Assembly: GCA_023014485.1 (NCBI GenBank)
Contig: JAJOZX010000484.1
Span: 418,501 to 482,500 of the forward strand
DNA from: Bathynomus jamesi
Taxonomy: Eukaryota; Arthropoda; Malacostraca; Isopoda; Cirolanidae
Length of the DNA stretch: 64,000 bases
Direction of reading: 5' to 3'
Shown: piece by piece, positions 48,554 through 59,349 of the stretch
How positions within the stretch are numbered: the stretch's first letter is position 1
Layout: each line of letters begins with the position of its first letter
Program-made: the position numbers and the translations under genes
The notes under the pieces: model-generated
What the model was told of the DNA's origin: nothing
What the model saw: only the letters and a program-made list of their open reading frames with translations
Databases searched by the model: none

Positions 48554-49855
48554 TGTTAACCCCTCCGTCTATGGCCCTGGGTTGGTTCGGATCGACGGGG
48601 GTTCTAGTTACGGAGGCAAGCAACGGATATTTCTTCTATATACTTTTCTTCTATAACTTTCTAATTCTTTTCTCTCGCTTTATGGGGTCGACACTCTGTT
48701 AATTCTTTTCTTTCAATAATACTCTGATACTTCTACTTTACTGACTAAATTCCTCTGAAGATAGCCCAACTCGAGGGGGAAAATAAAAAGTTTCTCTTAC
48801 TGTAATTTTCTTCTTAAAAATTTACAGGTAGTGGTCTGAATTTTATAGGGGTAGAGGTTCGACCTCTTTCGACCATAGCTCAGGCCGGAATCTAAAAATA
48901 TTAAGGAGGCAAGGGGCCTCTGCCCCCTCCCCGCAGCGAGGCTGCTAACAAGGGGAGTCTCTTAGCAGTGACCAAAGCAGAGAGCCGTAATGAAGTGTCC
49001 TTCATTTTACAAATACATGTATAATATATGCCTGAACCTGAATGTTGGGGGATGGCAGTTGGAGGTTAAGTTTCCCCCCTTTTAAACACGATCAGGTGTT
49101 TGAAAGTTTCCAAATAAAAATTTAAAAAAAATAAATAAAAATAAAAACTAATCTTATTTTTTTTTGCCGAATCTTCATTTCTGAAGGCGATATCATTTCA
49201 TAGTAGTACATAAGTACAATTGAAGTACACGACTGAGTACATTTTCGTTTGGGTTTATTACAATTATGATTGCGATTATGGATTACTTCCCATTCGCTTA
49301 TGATTGTCCCTTACAGTTCTATTAAAGTACATTCTTACATTATATATAAAGTCATTACATTCAATTATAGTTTCATTGAAGTACATTACGTCGTTACCAT
49401 TCTTACAGTGTTTATATATATATATATGGTTATATTATATGGTTAGATTATATGGTTAGATTATATGGTTAGATTATATGGTCAGATTATATGGTTAGAT
49501 TATATATGGTTATTATTTATGGTTATTAGTACAACAGAAGTACATGAGACATGACAAGATAATTTATATACAACATAATATGTTATATTACATTATAATA
49601 TGTTATGAATTTGGATCAGAGCGAAAGATGTTGTTTATCTTAGAAACGTTCAATTCTGCTGTGATTCGCGAATTCGACCACTCAACTACCGTAAGCCTAA
49701 TGAATGTCTTGTGAGGGGTGAACGCACATGTACGTAATACAATAGGTTGTGTGCGTAATATAGAGACGCGTAAAATATGGACTGATAGGTTGATAGGTAT
49801 CAGTAGACAATAGGTAGGAAACACATAAATAATGATGTATAGAGAATGAAGTCTT

Positions 49856-49905
<50 letters not shown>

Positions 49906-50378
49906 AGAATTTACCATACATTCAATACGGAAGATGTCCAAATACTAAACACGTGATTCAGTGTTCAAGGTATGGAAATCGTGAAGAGAATTAAGTTACT
50001 TTATGACGTCATAGTTATTCACATTATGTCATACGTACAGTATAAGTCATTATTAGGGAGGACCTAAAAGAAACGAATTAAAGACAGAGTGGGTATCAAG
50101 GACTAAGAAACACAACTACGGGTTCCAATCCTCTTATATGCAATGTGTATGTATAATCTAGGGTCGAGGGTGAGATGCAAGACAATCATAATTAATTATA
50201 ATAACTTCTATAACAAATAAAAATGGATACGACTAAACCATAGGTATGGTAGATCGTAGGGTTGTGACACGAACAAAAATAGGAAGCCACAAGTAAAATT
50301 ATTATCCAAACTCGCGTTAAGCGATTTTGGTTCTTATGTAAAAATGAATATTGATTATTCATTGTTCATTTTTTACAT
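48554..50378 (-). repeat. LTR 3 (5' LTR)
   Basis: 1825 bp. It stops exactly at TTTTTTACA, which confirms the LTR border inferred from the internal copies. Confidence 0.88.
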
Positions 50379-50650
50379 ATATACACACATATATATTACA
50401 GGTAATAAACTTTGACCATAAACCGCAGGTAAGGTAATAAAAGGTTGTTTATTATACCTTCAAATTTCCCTTCTCCCACCCATCTCATCGGCGCCCCAGA
50501 AAAATAAGATTTATTTTCCAAACAAAGCGTTTCTCTCTCTCTCTACGATTCTGGAAGAAATCTACGGATTGGGGATGTTATATCTGACACGCCCCAGAAT
50601 TCACGGATCAGCCAATTTCAACCCAGTGGACGGAACCCCATGAACTCTGG

Positions 50651-50920
50651 TTGATGGATGGCGACACTCACACGTTAAGCACCACCCAAATTTCACCGAC
50701 GGCCAATAGGAAACTCGTGATTCGGCTATTAGGCCCCGTCTATAAAAGGGAGCATTACATCTCCCCGCAGGTGTTTCAAGACGGGGATGCCGCAGCGCTG
50801 TCTACAATTCATCTTTTCGGGGCGACTGACCGGAATGATCTTCTCTCCACACAAAACGTTAATGATATCTGCAATGATCCTCCGTTTGAGCCAACAGAAG
50901 CCTCTACCTTTGAGATGTAA
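50651..50920 (+). CDS. Candidate 5' exon of PolB (or small unknown ORF)
   Basis: An 89-codon frame with no recognised domain ends at ATGTAAGT. Read as a gene it stops at TAA (50918-50920). Read as an exon it ends at 50916 with a strong GTAAGT donor. A TATA box lies inside the frame at 50741, so an mRNA starting near 50770 would use this mainly as 5' UTR. Splicing to the AG before 51944 joins AT to G and creates an ATG, giving a product that begins MTDAELDRVITTF. I favour the exon reading, without proof. Confidence 0.45.
   Translation: MMDGDTHTLSTTQISPTANRKLVIRLLGPVYKREHYISPQVFQDGDAAALSTIHLFGATDRNDLLSTQNVNDICNDPPFEPTEASTFEM
50703..50749 (+). promoter_or_regulatory. CCAAT and TATA box
   Basis: GGCCAATAGG at 50701-50710 and a consensus TATAAAAGGG at 50741-50750. 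The spacing predicts transcription starting near 50770, just upstream of the candidate first exon. Confidence 0.55.
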
Positions 50921-51142
50921 GTAACTAATTTAATTTGTGATTCGGGATATATACTTCGGTTCATTCAGTACCTGTGTTAGTTCATTTATAAAAAGCCATA
51001 ATAAATGCGTTTTGAAAAACTAGTTTGCGATTTAAGCGGAAGGCCGGGCTATGTGTATTTAACGTTTCATTCAGTGCCAGTGTTAGTTAATTTATAAAAA
51101 TTCGTAATAAAACGAAGAACATTCGTACTCGGTAGAGGTGTG

Positions 51143-51343
51143 GGATCAAATGTAGAATTCGGACCCCAGCCTTCTTTAGTTAGCTTTATAAGGCTAACTA
51201 ACGAAAATATCACAACCTAACCTAACCAATCGTTAGGTTAACTGTACGCCCTTGACGATTGGTTAGGTTAGGTCATGATATTTTCGTTAGTTAGCCTTAT
51301 AAAGCTAACTAAAGAAGGCTGGGGTCCGAATTCTACATTTGAT
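51143..51343. repeat. Foldback MITE
   Basis: A palindrome of about 200 bp with arms beginning GGATCAAATGTAGAATTCGG, centred on the GTACGCCCTTGACG spacer. Its core matches the core of the palindromic MULE-like element at 13276-14094. It lies in the candidate first intron. Confidence 0.9.
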
Positions 51344-51943
51344 CCGAGGTGTGATATCTTTTAAGATTTCTTATAATACACAAATTTAGTGGACTTAAAA
51401 GTTACTTCGCAAGATCTTAATGGTGGACTCTTTCTTATTTATAATTTATTTAGTAATCTCATTTTATCCTTTTATTTTGAGTTTTTCTTGACCAAAGTTT
51501 TTCTACATCGAAAAAATTATGAAATGTAGATGCTCTTTTCTTTATATGGGCGTCTATTTATTAATGCTAGTCGGAACGTTTTGTTTTAAAATTTGACAGT
51601 TACGATCTGTACCGCGTTAATTTATGTCGTAGATAACATCATGACATTCGCTCTCTATTTATCACCCGGTTTTCGGATTAACTAATTCGGTTTAACATTT
51701 TCTTACGTATTATTTTTCTTATGTTATTCTAGTTAACTCCAGACAAATGTATCTAAGGGGATGTGTCTTTGTGATTAATGGTTAATAAATATGGTAATAT
51801 AAACAGAGTGTGTATAAAGTAACGCAAGTAAAGAGGCAAATCCGATTTGAACTGATTTAAGCTAGTTTCAACTTGTTTTTTAATTATTGTCCATTCTGTG
51901 AAAAGATTCAATATGAACTATTCATGTTAATTTCTCCTTAGAG

Positions 51944-52120
51944 GACCGATGCGGAGCTTGATCGTGTTATAACTACGTTTCGCGACAGTTTTGATGAAAG
52001 GCAAATAAATGACGACGATTTGGAGGCTTTACCGCGCAACGAACCCAGTGACCTGAATACCGAGGTCGAAGTATTGGCGCACATCCGGTCCAACGAATGC
52101 CAGGTCATCGAGGAACTAAT
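51944..52120 (+). CDS. Candidate second exon of PolB
   Basis: 177 bases open in one frame, preceded by a pyrimidine-rich TTTCTCCTTAGAG acceptor and ended by AT and a GTAAGT donor. The peptide is acidic: RDSFDERQINDDDLEALPRN, then EPSDLNTEVEVLAHIRSNE. Its end phase matches the strong acceptor at 63061. Without splicing the frame stops at once (ATG TAA). Confidence 0.5.
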
Positions 52121-54570
52121 GTAAGTTTTTTTGTGGTTAAAAACAAAACACATTGTATTTTCATTCAACTTATTAAATGGTAGAAGACACGTTTTAGTAC
52201 AATACGGCTTACAGAACTAGCGTCCATTAAATAAAACTAACATTAATGGAAACATTTTAGTTATAATTTTATATATACACACTAGGGTGGTCCAAAAAAT
52301 AAAATTTTGTAATTTTTTACTTCCACATGGCTGCTCCTGTTCCTATATCTATCATACATCTCCATGCCAAATTTCAGCCTAATAGAATAATATTTACTGG
52401 TCGCTATGAATTTCATTTTACTACTCATTTTCTCGTAGATTGATCTTCTGGGTTAAAAAATGAAAAAACAAGGGCAAATACTAGTTTATTTGCTTGAAAA
52501 CAGATTAAATCTCAAAGAAAACAGCTTATTTTTTTTAGAAAACAGAATAACTCTTAAAGAAAACTAATTTTTAAAGAACAAAAATGATATGTTTGATAGA
52601 AAATTACATTTATCATTCGTTTATAATATACATCATTACTTAGATTAACGCTTCATCACTGACTCCTTCGAAGACGATGAGTAGTCTTCGCGATGTTTTG
52701 CTACTAATCGGAGGATGAATTGTTTTTGTTCTTCATCCTTCGTCAAAGATGTATTATATGCCTTGATAAGGGCGATACCCCTCTCCGCCGAATCATTGAC
52801 AACTTTTAGGTTGATCGCTATGCGTCGAAACTCTTGAAAGCAATCATCCTCCGTCCAGGAATTGGGATCGGTCCTCAGGAAGGTATCCTCTGCTGCCTTC
52901 CTTCCTTCTTTCTTTAACAGATTGAAGATTCCCAGGGTCCTTTTGGTGATTATTTCATACAAATTCAAATCTTCAATATTTCCTTCAAGCTTCAATCGAC
53001 GAGTAACAGTGGTATTCTCGTTACGTTGGAGGTTTACGACCATCTTCCGTTTGGTCTCGGCATCGACTCTAAGATCGAAGAATGCAAAGCCGATGAGATG
53101 CTCTCCAAGATACCACAGGTGCCGTTAAAGAGCTGTGGATGCTGCTTTGGAAATGGTGTGATTTGGGTACTTTTGCAAGATTTTAAGAAGCAGAATATCG
53201 TTGAAAGGAGCGTTGATTCCGACGGGGGCCTCGTTCCAAAAACGTGCGTAGACCAAGGCGACAAACAGAGAGAGCTCGGTGATATTCTCCGTCTCACGTG
53301 CTGTCAGCTGTAGTTGATGCTTGAACAGATAAATTTTGAGGAAGTAGATGGCCTTGGCCATCCAGCGTGCATGGTGAGTTGGTCCTGGAGCGCGGACCTT
53401 GATTTCTTTCTCATCACGGCACCCGAGGAAGGTGAGGCAGAGTCGTAGCAACTCCTCGTAGTCATCACGCGATTGTTTAGACTCCAGTGCCTTTGTGAAG
53501 TACTGGATCATTTCCTCTCGAAGCTGGAACATCTTTGGATCTCTAAATAGGTTGTTTGAAGCCTTTATGAAGGAATCCTTCTGAATGATGGTCATTTTTT
53601 CTGAAATCGTTTAAAGAGAGTCATTTCCGGGCCACCTCTGAGTCCAAGAAGTGCGTTGCAGGTGTTTGACAAGACGACTTCAAGGATATGATGTCGACAA
53701 GCGATCCAGACAAGTTCCCTCCCTACTGCTTTTTCAATCATGGTACAGGCTCCACTGTGAAGGCCAGTAATAGACGCAGTTGTGTCATATACGAGACCTT
53801 GGATCTCACCGCGAAGATTCCAGTCATCAATCGTCGAAATGCAAGCCTTGGCCTGTTCTTCTCCTGTAGCTCGTTGTATTTTTGGCACGGCTAGGAGTTT
53901 TTCCATCCCATTTCCTGTAACGATTACCGCGGTTCGTTCGGCTGTTTCCTTTGCGCCGCCGATGTCGGGAAGTAGTTTCCCATCCCAGTGAAGAAGAAAG
54001 GGTCCTTCGACAGAAAACGAAGCTTGATCCTCTTTGGCTGCTGCCTGTCTTGCTTGCCTTCTTGAACAACGGATGGAGCTGCGTGAAAGAGTCATTGTAG
54101 AAATATCATAGCCCAGGGCTTGAGCGACTGATCCAACAACGAAGACTGCTCCTCGATCGGGAAGGTTGACGCGATCAAGAGCAGCAACCACATCTGGTAA
54201 TGTGAAGATATTTTTTCGTTTCGGAGGATGAGAGTGTACATTTGCTCTTCCGGTCGAAGTCGACGGACGATAATCATCGTCTTCAGCGTTGAATTCTTCA
54301 GAGGATGAAGTGGATGATGGAAGAGCAACAGCTCCAGCCTGGAATGCAGCCTCTCTTTCTTTGTACCTTAGAGCTTTGTCAGCATCTTTCTCCTGTCGAC
54401 ATCTCTTGCAGTATTCCTTGGCAAAATTAATCTTGTCAGGGCCTGCCATACTGCAGGAAAAGACGTCTTCTTGTTGCATTATCAGGAATTGGCGGTCTTC
54501 TTCATTGTCTATCACCTTCAAGGCGTCCTTCGAGGCAATGTCAAAAAGCTCTGAGAGAGTCTCTTGGAAC

Positions 54571-55450
54571 CGTGTGCGGACGGGATGCCGAATGCACTTT
54601 CGCCGAAAGTCAGGAAGCCGAAGCCAAGACGCCGAAAGGACATGAAGCCGAATGGACATGAAACCGAATAGACATGAAGCCGAATGGACATGAAGCCGAA
54701 TGGACATGAAGCCGAATGGACATGAAGTCGAATGGACATGAAGCCGAATGCACATAAATTAATATCAAAATATATAATTGGAATATTTAAGAAATAAAAC
54801 ACTATCAAAGGATGATTTTTTAATTGTAAAACAATTATTTTAATAAATTAATATTAAAATATATAATTGGAATATTTAAGAAATAAAAAAAACTATCAGA
54901 GGATGATTTAAAAATTGTAAGCTAATGCTCTTAGGAAAGCCAATCCTTCTTCTTTTTATACGAACTGAAAATGGATTTTATTCTTTCGTTAATGGCGTCA
55001 TACTTTTGTTAGGTTAGGTTATTAGGTTAGGTTTTTGATGCTATTTATCGTTGCTCTCTCAAAGTCGACTGTTATCGAAGTTGGATTCAGAACTCGTCTA
55101 TCTTTCAAAAACTGAAATATTTCGTCATACGTTCTTTCGTCCTTGTTGTTCGCAATGCAGTACACTAATGGTAAAGTTTTACTATCGGAAATAATTGCAT
55201 GTATAGTATACAGTTGTTTTCTAACGGGGGCAGAATCAAAAGTACCGTCGCAAAATATATCCATATATATATATATATATCATGTCCATTCGACTTCATG
55301 TCCATTCGGCTTCATGTCCATTCGGCTTCATGTCTATTCGGCTTCATGTCCTTTCGGCTTCATGTCTATTCGGCTTCATGTCCTTTCGGCGTCTTGGCTT
55401 CGGCTTCCTGACTTTCGGCGAAAGTGCATTCGGCATCCCGTCCGGCTATC
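54571..55450. mobile_element. MULE deletion derivative (TSD CTTGGAAC)
   Basis: 880 bp inserted in the hAT-like transposase with an exact 8-bp TSD CTTGGAAC (54563-54570 and 55451-55458). Long terminal inverted repeats of about 170 bp each consist largely of a roughly 15-bp tandem unit, GCCGAATGGACATGAA. Outermost bases differ (CGTGTGCGG versus GATAGCCGG), as in elements A and B. A MULE transposase fragment lies in the centre. Confidence 0.92.
55022..55264 (-). pseudogene. MULE transposase core fragment
   Basis: The 80-codon piece FCDGTFDSAPVRKQLYTIHA, then LPLVYCIANNKDERTYDEIF, then TSITVDFERATINSI matches the MULE DDE domain of FLYWCH-associated transposases. It has DGTFD (first Asp) and VDFERA (second Asp). 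The FLYWCH finger and the C-terminal half are missing. Confidence 0.88.
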
Positions 55451-56170
55451 CTTGGAACATACTCTCTTTCACTCTGCAGCTTTGTAGCTGCGTCTTGCGG
55501 TTTTTCTTCAACGCAATGAACTCTTCGTACAGCTTTAACAGCTTCCTAACGCAGGAATCGACTCGTTGTCTGAATCCTTGCTCTCTGCCATACTTGCAGG
55601 GTCTCTTTGCAGGCCAAGTTGTAGCTCTCTTTCAAGGTCTTGGACTGTTCATGGTGGTGAAACTGAACCAAACGAAGCACATCACCACATGTGGGTAGCC
55701 TTGCAGCTGATAACTCGTTGCTGGGATTTCCTAGAACCCAGGTTTCTGCAGATGAGCGAGTACTTCTAGCCATAACCTGAAAAATGAGAGAAAATAATGC
55801 ATTAACCGTTTAGCACCAAAGCACAATTATATAAGTATTAAAGTAAAAAATTGTAAAGTCAAAATAAAGTAAAAAAGTTGGTTACAGTGGCTAGTGGTTG
55901 ATGGGTTGGAAGATATTCTTAAATATATATTTTAAAATTTGGCTAAGTAAATAAACTTTAAGAGACATAAGATATACACCTTACAATTTTAATAATTTAA
56001 TTTAATAGCAACATCCTTACCGGTTATAAATTTGCATATAAAGAACATAATTATATATATTTACATTTTAACTTTAAACAACACACAGTATAATTAATGT
56101 AAAGAACGACGCTTGTATAGAAGAACGTTCCGCACAAGATGAGGAGGGAGAACGAACAAATGAAAAATGA

Positions 56171-56243
56171 GGTAACCATCCGGGAATCGAACCCGGGATC
56201 TTCTGATTGCCGGTCAGATATGCTAACCACTACACCATGGGCC
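56171..56243 (-). tRNA. tRNA-like sequence or pseudogene (copy 1)
   Basis: The D arm (GTGTAGTGGTTAGCA), a 5-bp anticodon stem (TCTGA/TCAGA) with loop CCGGCAA, and a perfect T arm (CCGGGTTCGATTCCCGG) are present. The predicted anticodon would be GGC (Ala-type), but base 33 is C instead of U, and only about four acceptor pairs form. Probably not a functional tRNA. Confidence 0.6.
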
Positions 56244-56417
56244 TCGATTAATCAGAAGTGGTAATTCTCCTACATACGAGCAGAAACCAATGCCCTGAGG
56301 GAGCATCTCCCGCATGCCGCACATATATACATTTTAACTGCAAACGTGCGGGAGGTGCCCCCTCAGGGCATTGGTTTCTGCTCGTATGTATGAGAATTAC
56401 CACTTCTGATTAATCGA

Positions 56418-56490
56418 GGCCCATGGTGTAGTGGTTAGCATATCTGACCGGCAATCGGAAGATCCCGGGTTCGATTCCCGGGTGGTTACC
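56418..56490 (+). tRNA. tRNA-like sequence or pseudogene (copy 2)
   Basis: Mirror copy of the minus-strand sequence with two substitutions. One gives a G-U pair in the anticodon stem (TCTGA/TCGGA). Same defective acceptor stem. Intact pol III A- and B-box-like motifs could still direct transcription. Confidence 0.6.
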
Positions 56491-57110
56491 TCATTTTTCA
56501 TTTGTTCGTTCTCCCTCCTCATCTTGTGCGGAACGTTCTTCTATACAAGCGTCGTTCTTTACATTATATATAATATATATATATTCACACTGAATAAATA
56601 TAATACATATGAATTAACACTTAATATATATATGAATTAATAATTAATATATATGAATTAATACTTACATGAGATACTATTCCAAGCTCTTGAAGTTTGA
56701 ACGAACTTAAAACCGTCCTCCAACAAGTTTAAACTTGAAATGATGCATGAGTAAATGATTTGTCTGATTCACAAACAGCATTATACAAGCAATCGAACAA
56801 TTGCATCATCCTATGAAAGGGGAGCGGAGTCAATGTGGCGTGACTACCTCGTCCTCTAAAAATGAAGCGGGTAGAAAATGATTAGCTAATTAATTAATTG
56901 AAAATGTGAAAATCATAGCAACCTCTTATTATGTACTGAATCTACAGATATTTTGCACAAAATCACCACATTTAAAGGAATAAGAGCAGCCATGTGGAGA
57001 GCATTTCCAACTATTTTGAAATTTTAGCACAAATTTTGGACCACCCTAATATATACACACGTAAAACTTTACACAATATAGTTACAAATATAAATACACA
57101 CGTAAAAACT

Positions 57111-57586
57111 TTACACAATACAACGAGTGCGTACAAATGGGAACCTTTTTTTCATCTGTCTGCATACCATTTCGTCATTCATCTCAGTGTCGCACAAATC
57201 GAATAATTTTAAAAAATTTGTAAATCCCTTCCCACGTGACATGTGCAAGAGAAATGAAAGGCAATACATGCCACAAGTATTACTAAAATATCCTTGGAAA
57301 TGGTAAGGATTCCAGACAATTTCAGGGACATGTAGCTGTTCGATAAATTGTACAACCAAGGGGTCACTCCAGAGCTGAGGGCCGAGTGAATCAAAACAGT
57401 ACATTCTTTCCCTATTTTTAAAATAGATTGCAAACCAATGAATCCCCTCAACCCCCATAATGTCCGTATTGACGATAAGACTACACCAATCTCTCGTAGT
57501 TGGCAATCTCTCGCAAACACACCGATAAATTTGGAGCGTGTGACTCGGTCACTCTTCATTACTCTCTGGAGTGTATTCGCGTCCAT
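57111..57586 (-). pseudogene. PRO: Polinton adenovirus-type cysteine protease
   Basis: The gene starts at 57586, two bases after the capsid gene stop. The N-terminus MDANTLQRVM, then SKFIGVFARDC is in one frame. A frameshift near 57500 leads to the rest: GVEGIHWFAIYFKNR (catalytic His), MYCFDSLGPQLW (acidic residue), then HFQGYFSNTCGMYCLSFLL with the oxyanion Gln and the catalytic Cys in NTCG. This is the adenain family, which matures capsid proteins. About 150 residues, near the usual length. One frameshift; otherwise all active-site residues are present. Confidence 0.93.
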
Positions 57587-57587
57587 T

Positions 57588-58883
57588 TTAAAAGTCTGTG
57601 ACCACGTTCCGGTAGCGGTCGACTTCTATTAGAGCTTGTGATTCGAGATATACTAGCACGCTAATAGGCGCGTGGGTTGGCGAATTCCAATCTGACTGAG
57701 ATGTTTCCACTTTATTGTGGACTTAAGTGTGTGTTTACACCAGCAGAGAAGTCAGGGGTAATATCAAACGAGTAAAGGTTAAATTGTTCGACAAATTCTT
57801 TCTGCGATACGCCAAACCCAAGCTCGTCACAGCCACCGGCAATATGGTCCAGATTAATATAAGCTCTCGCGCAGAGCGGGAACACCGCATCTGATGAGTA
57901 GTCCGTAACCATAGTCCAGCTCAATGCAACACTACTTACGTAGAGTTATATTTTTAAGGCCGAAATTCTCGAATTTAAAGGCGCTCGTTTTATATTTTCC
58001 ATTCGTCGAAGCGTGATCCTGCATTCCAATTAATATCCTTTTAGGTAGAACTCCCAGGGCCACGTTTTCTAGCTGCTTCGAAGCCAACCCGGCGGGCACC
58101 GTGTATAGTTTGATCTGTACTCTGCTAATTGGGTATTTTACTGTTGCGTGTATTCAATTTTTTTCAATTTCTACATATTTCGGGGAACTTAATTTCACTC
58201 GCCGTACACGCAGATATGTTTCCATGATGTGAATCACAATGGGTTTTGCGCCCTCTTCTTGATCAGGTCCCAGATTTATGCAGATCTCAGGATTCGTGCG
58301 GTTGAGTTTTAGCTTCATGTCGATGCCATTCATAAGCAGTTTCTCCTGGAACATGAAGTCTGTATGAAGACGTCCAAAACATTCGTATATCTTTCTTTTT
58401 AGAATTTTCAAATTTATCCTTTATACTACTTTCGTCTTTAGTCTGATAATAGCCCTCGGCATTTAAAAAGGTATCCTTCACTTCTTTTGAAAAGTTGAGG
58501 ACATTTTCCAGATAGGCTCGTAGGTGATAATAACCCGTTCCTGCCGAGATGTTAACCTGATTTAAATACACCTCACACTGGCTGAATATGGAGTGTAGAA
58601 AGTTGGTTTCAGGGTATGCAGAGTAACTATCATCGCAGTCCGTTCCATCTGAATGGGCTATACGCAGCTTAGCGTACATGTGCATGCAGCTTGGATAAAA
58701 AAAGTATGGGCCTGAGCTGGGTATCACGAATTCTATAGGGGCACTCGGTGAACTAATTGTGTTTAATGGGTTAATTGTAATAAAGTCGCTATGCTCAATA
58801 GAAACCTGTGTAGGGGGCATATCAAAGAGGGACAGTTCCGATTTACAACATTGTGAGCTACACGGATGGATGAAACGCGCCAT
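57588..58883 (-). pseudogene. Polinton major capsid protein (double jelly roll)
   Basis: Starts at 58883 with a CKSELSLFDMPPTQVSIEHS block, then PIEFVIPSSGPYFFYP, LHSIFSQCEVYLNQ and YHLRAYLENVLNF, the usual beginning of Polinton capsid (PY/F54H12.2-like) proteins. Further pieces are FGRLHTDFMFQEKLLMNGID, IKLYTVPAGLASKQLENVAL, LPKRILIGM, FVEQFNLYSFDITPDFSAG and, at the end, LIEVDRYRNVVTDF before stop at 57588-57590. About 430 codons, slightly short for the family. Frame changes occur near 58405, 57940 and 57660, with stops near 58153 and 57712. Forms the icosahedral shell in relatives; this copy is dead. Confidence 0.9.
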
Positions 58884-58990
58884 GACGAGTCAGAAATAGT
58901 GCCACCTCTCTCGACAAGTAGTAATCAGCCTATGATTCGTGAGAGTAGTGTCCTCAGCTTATATCAGTTAAAAAAGATCAGCCATAGGCT

Positions 58991-59349
58991 TCATACGCTT
59001 AGAACACTTCTTTTTTGTCCTTTTACGTTTAGCGCCACGTGTTGGTAACCCCTTCTTCCGACAGCCCTCTTCTTCTTCTTTCCACCACCACGCATTTTTC
59101 TCTTTGCATCTTTGATGATTTCGTCCCGTGTACGTTTTAAATGTTTTTTTAGAGCTTCTTTAGGTTTAGTTCCACCCATTATGTCTTCTACCGCGTTAAA
59201 ACCTGATTGTAACGCCTTCCTCCCGAGGTATCTAGCACCCCTCTTCAACAGTGGGACAGCGTGCGTAGTATGGTTGAAAAAATGGATCCAAGCCCACTCC
59301 CACGCTGATATCTCACCCCTCGATAGACTGTGAAAGGCCTTCGGGTCAT
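58991..59349 (-). pseudogene. Polinton PX / pVI-like minor virion protein
   Basis: The ATG at 59349-59347 overlaps the penton stop (TAATG). The N-terminus has VYRGVRYQRGSGLGSIFS. After a frameshift near 59255 it continues PLLKRGARYLGRKALQSGF, then IMGGTKPKEALKKHLKR and a basic tail with MRGGGKKKKR. This glycine-rich start followed by PLLKRGAKYLG is characteristic of the small basic protein between penton and capsid genes in Polintons, compared by others with adenovirus pVI. A role in capsid assembly or membrane entry is inferred from that comparison. Confidence 0.75.

Larger units (their letters stand above)
35829..50378 (-). mobile_element. Tandem LTR retrotransposon (3 LTRs, 2 internal regions), non-coding
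   Basis: Three nearly identical LTRs alternate with two internal regions, and the block is flanked by TATA (35825-35828 and 50379-50382). Orientation is minus. On that strand each LTR starts TGTAAAAAATG and ends GGGGTTAACA. A purine tract AAAAGGGGAGAGCAA lies directly before the 3' LTR (37646-37660, 44189-44203). A primer-site-like TGGCGACCCTATAGCCAGGA follows the 5' LTR (42341-42362 and about 48529-48550). No gag or pol is detectable. This is a large non-autonomous (LARD-like) element, probably Ty3/gypsy-related by its purine tract and primer site, duplicated in tandem by LTR recombination. Confidence 0.85.
52645..55773 (-). pseudogene. Divergent hAT-like transposase, interrupted by MULE
   Basis: Read from 55773 leftward, the N-terminal piece (55773-55546) is cut by the MULE insertion (54571-55450). 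Then comes a long frame with a cysteine cluster (EYCKRCRQEKDAD), a Ser-rich stretch, FLLHWDGKLLPDIGG, LVYDTTASITG and IACRHHILEVVL. A frameshift near 53600 leads to VRAPGPTHHARWMAKAIYFL. A TAA near 53122 precedes RHLWYLGEHLIG, and the gene ends with VVNDSAERGIALIKAYN and SVMKR. The motif order matches the spliced element at 27209-30982, but the site of its third intron here is unspliced. Only one stop, one frameshift and the insertion disrupt it. Confidence 0.8.
56096..56565. repeat. Palindrome of two tRNA-like sequences
   Basis: Inverted arms of about 220 bp, nearly identical, centred at about 56331. Each contains one 73-nt tRNA-like sequence, and outer ends are TAAAGAACGACGCTTGTATA and complement. 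It may be two SINE copies head to head or a foldback element that captured a tRNA. Confidence 0.85.
52283..57048 (-). mobile_element. Divergent hAT-like element 2
   Basis: Ends TAGGGTGGTCCAAAA and, on the complement, TAGGGTGGTCCAAAATTTG, with patchy inverted similarity (CCACATGGCTGCTC in both) over about 70 bp. Both flanks are ATATATACACAC, which fits a TSD in a microsatellite but also plain repeat sequence. It is inserted between the candidate PolB exon 2 and the Polinton protease gene, and carries a MULE fragment and a tRNA-like palindrome. Confidence 0.8.

Noticed and set aside
35829..50378. Ribosomal DNA intergenic spacer or satellite array
   Set aside because: Unit size and internal subrepeats resemble an rDNA spacer, but no rRNA sequence is present, and purine tract, primer site and LTR borders explain the structure better.
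52271..57060. 12-bp TSD ATATATACACAC around hAT-like element 2
   Set aside because: The sequence is a microsatellite and the length does not fit hAT, so it was not used as proof of the border.
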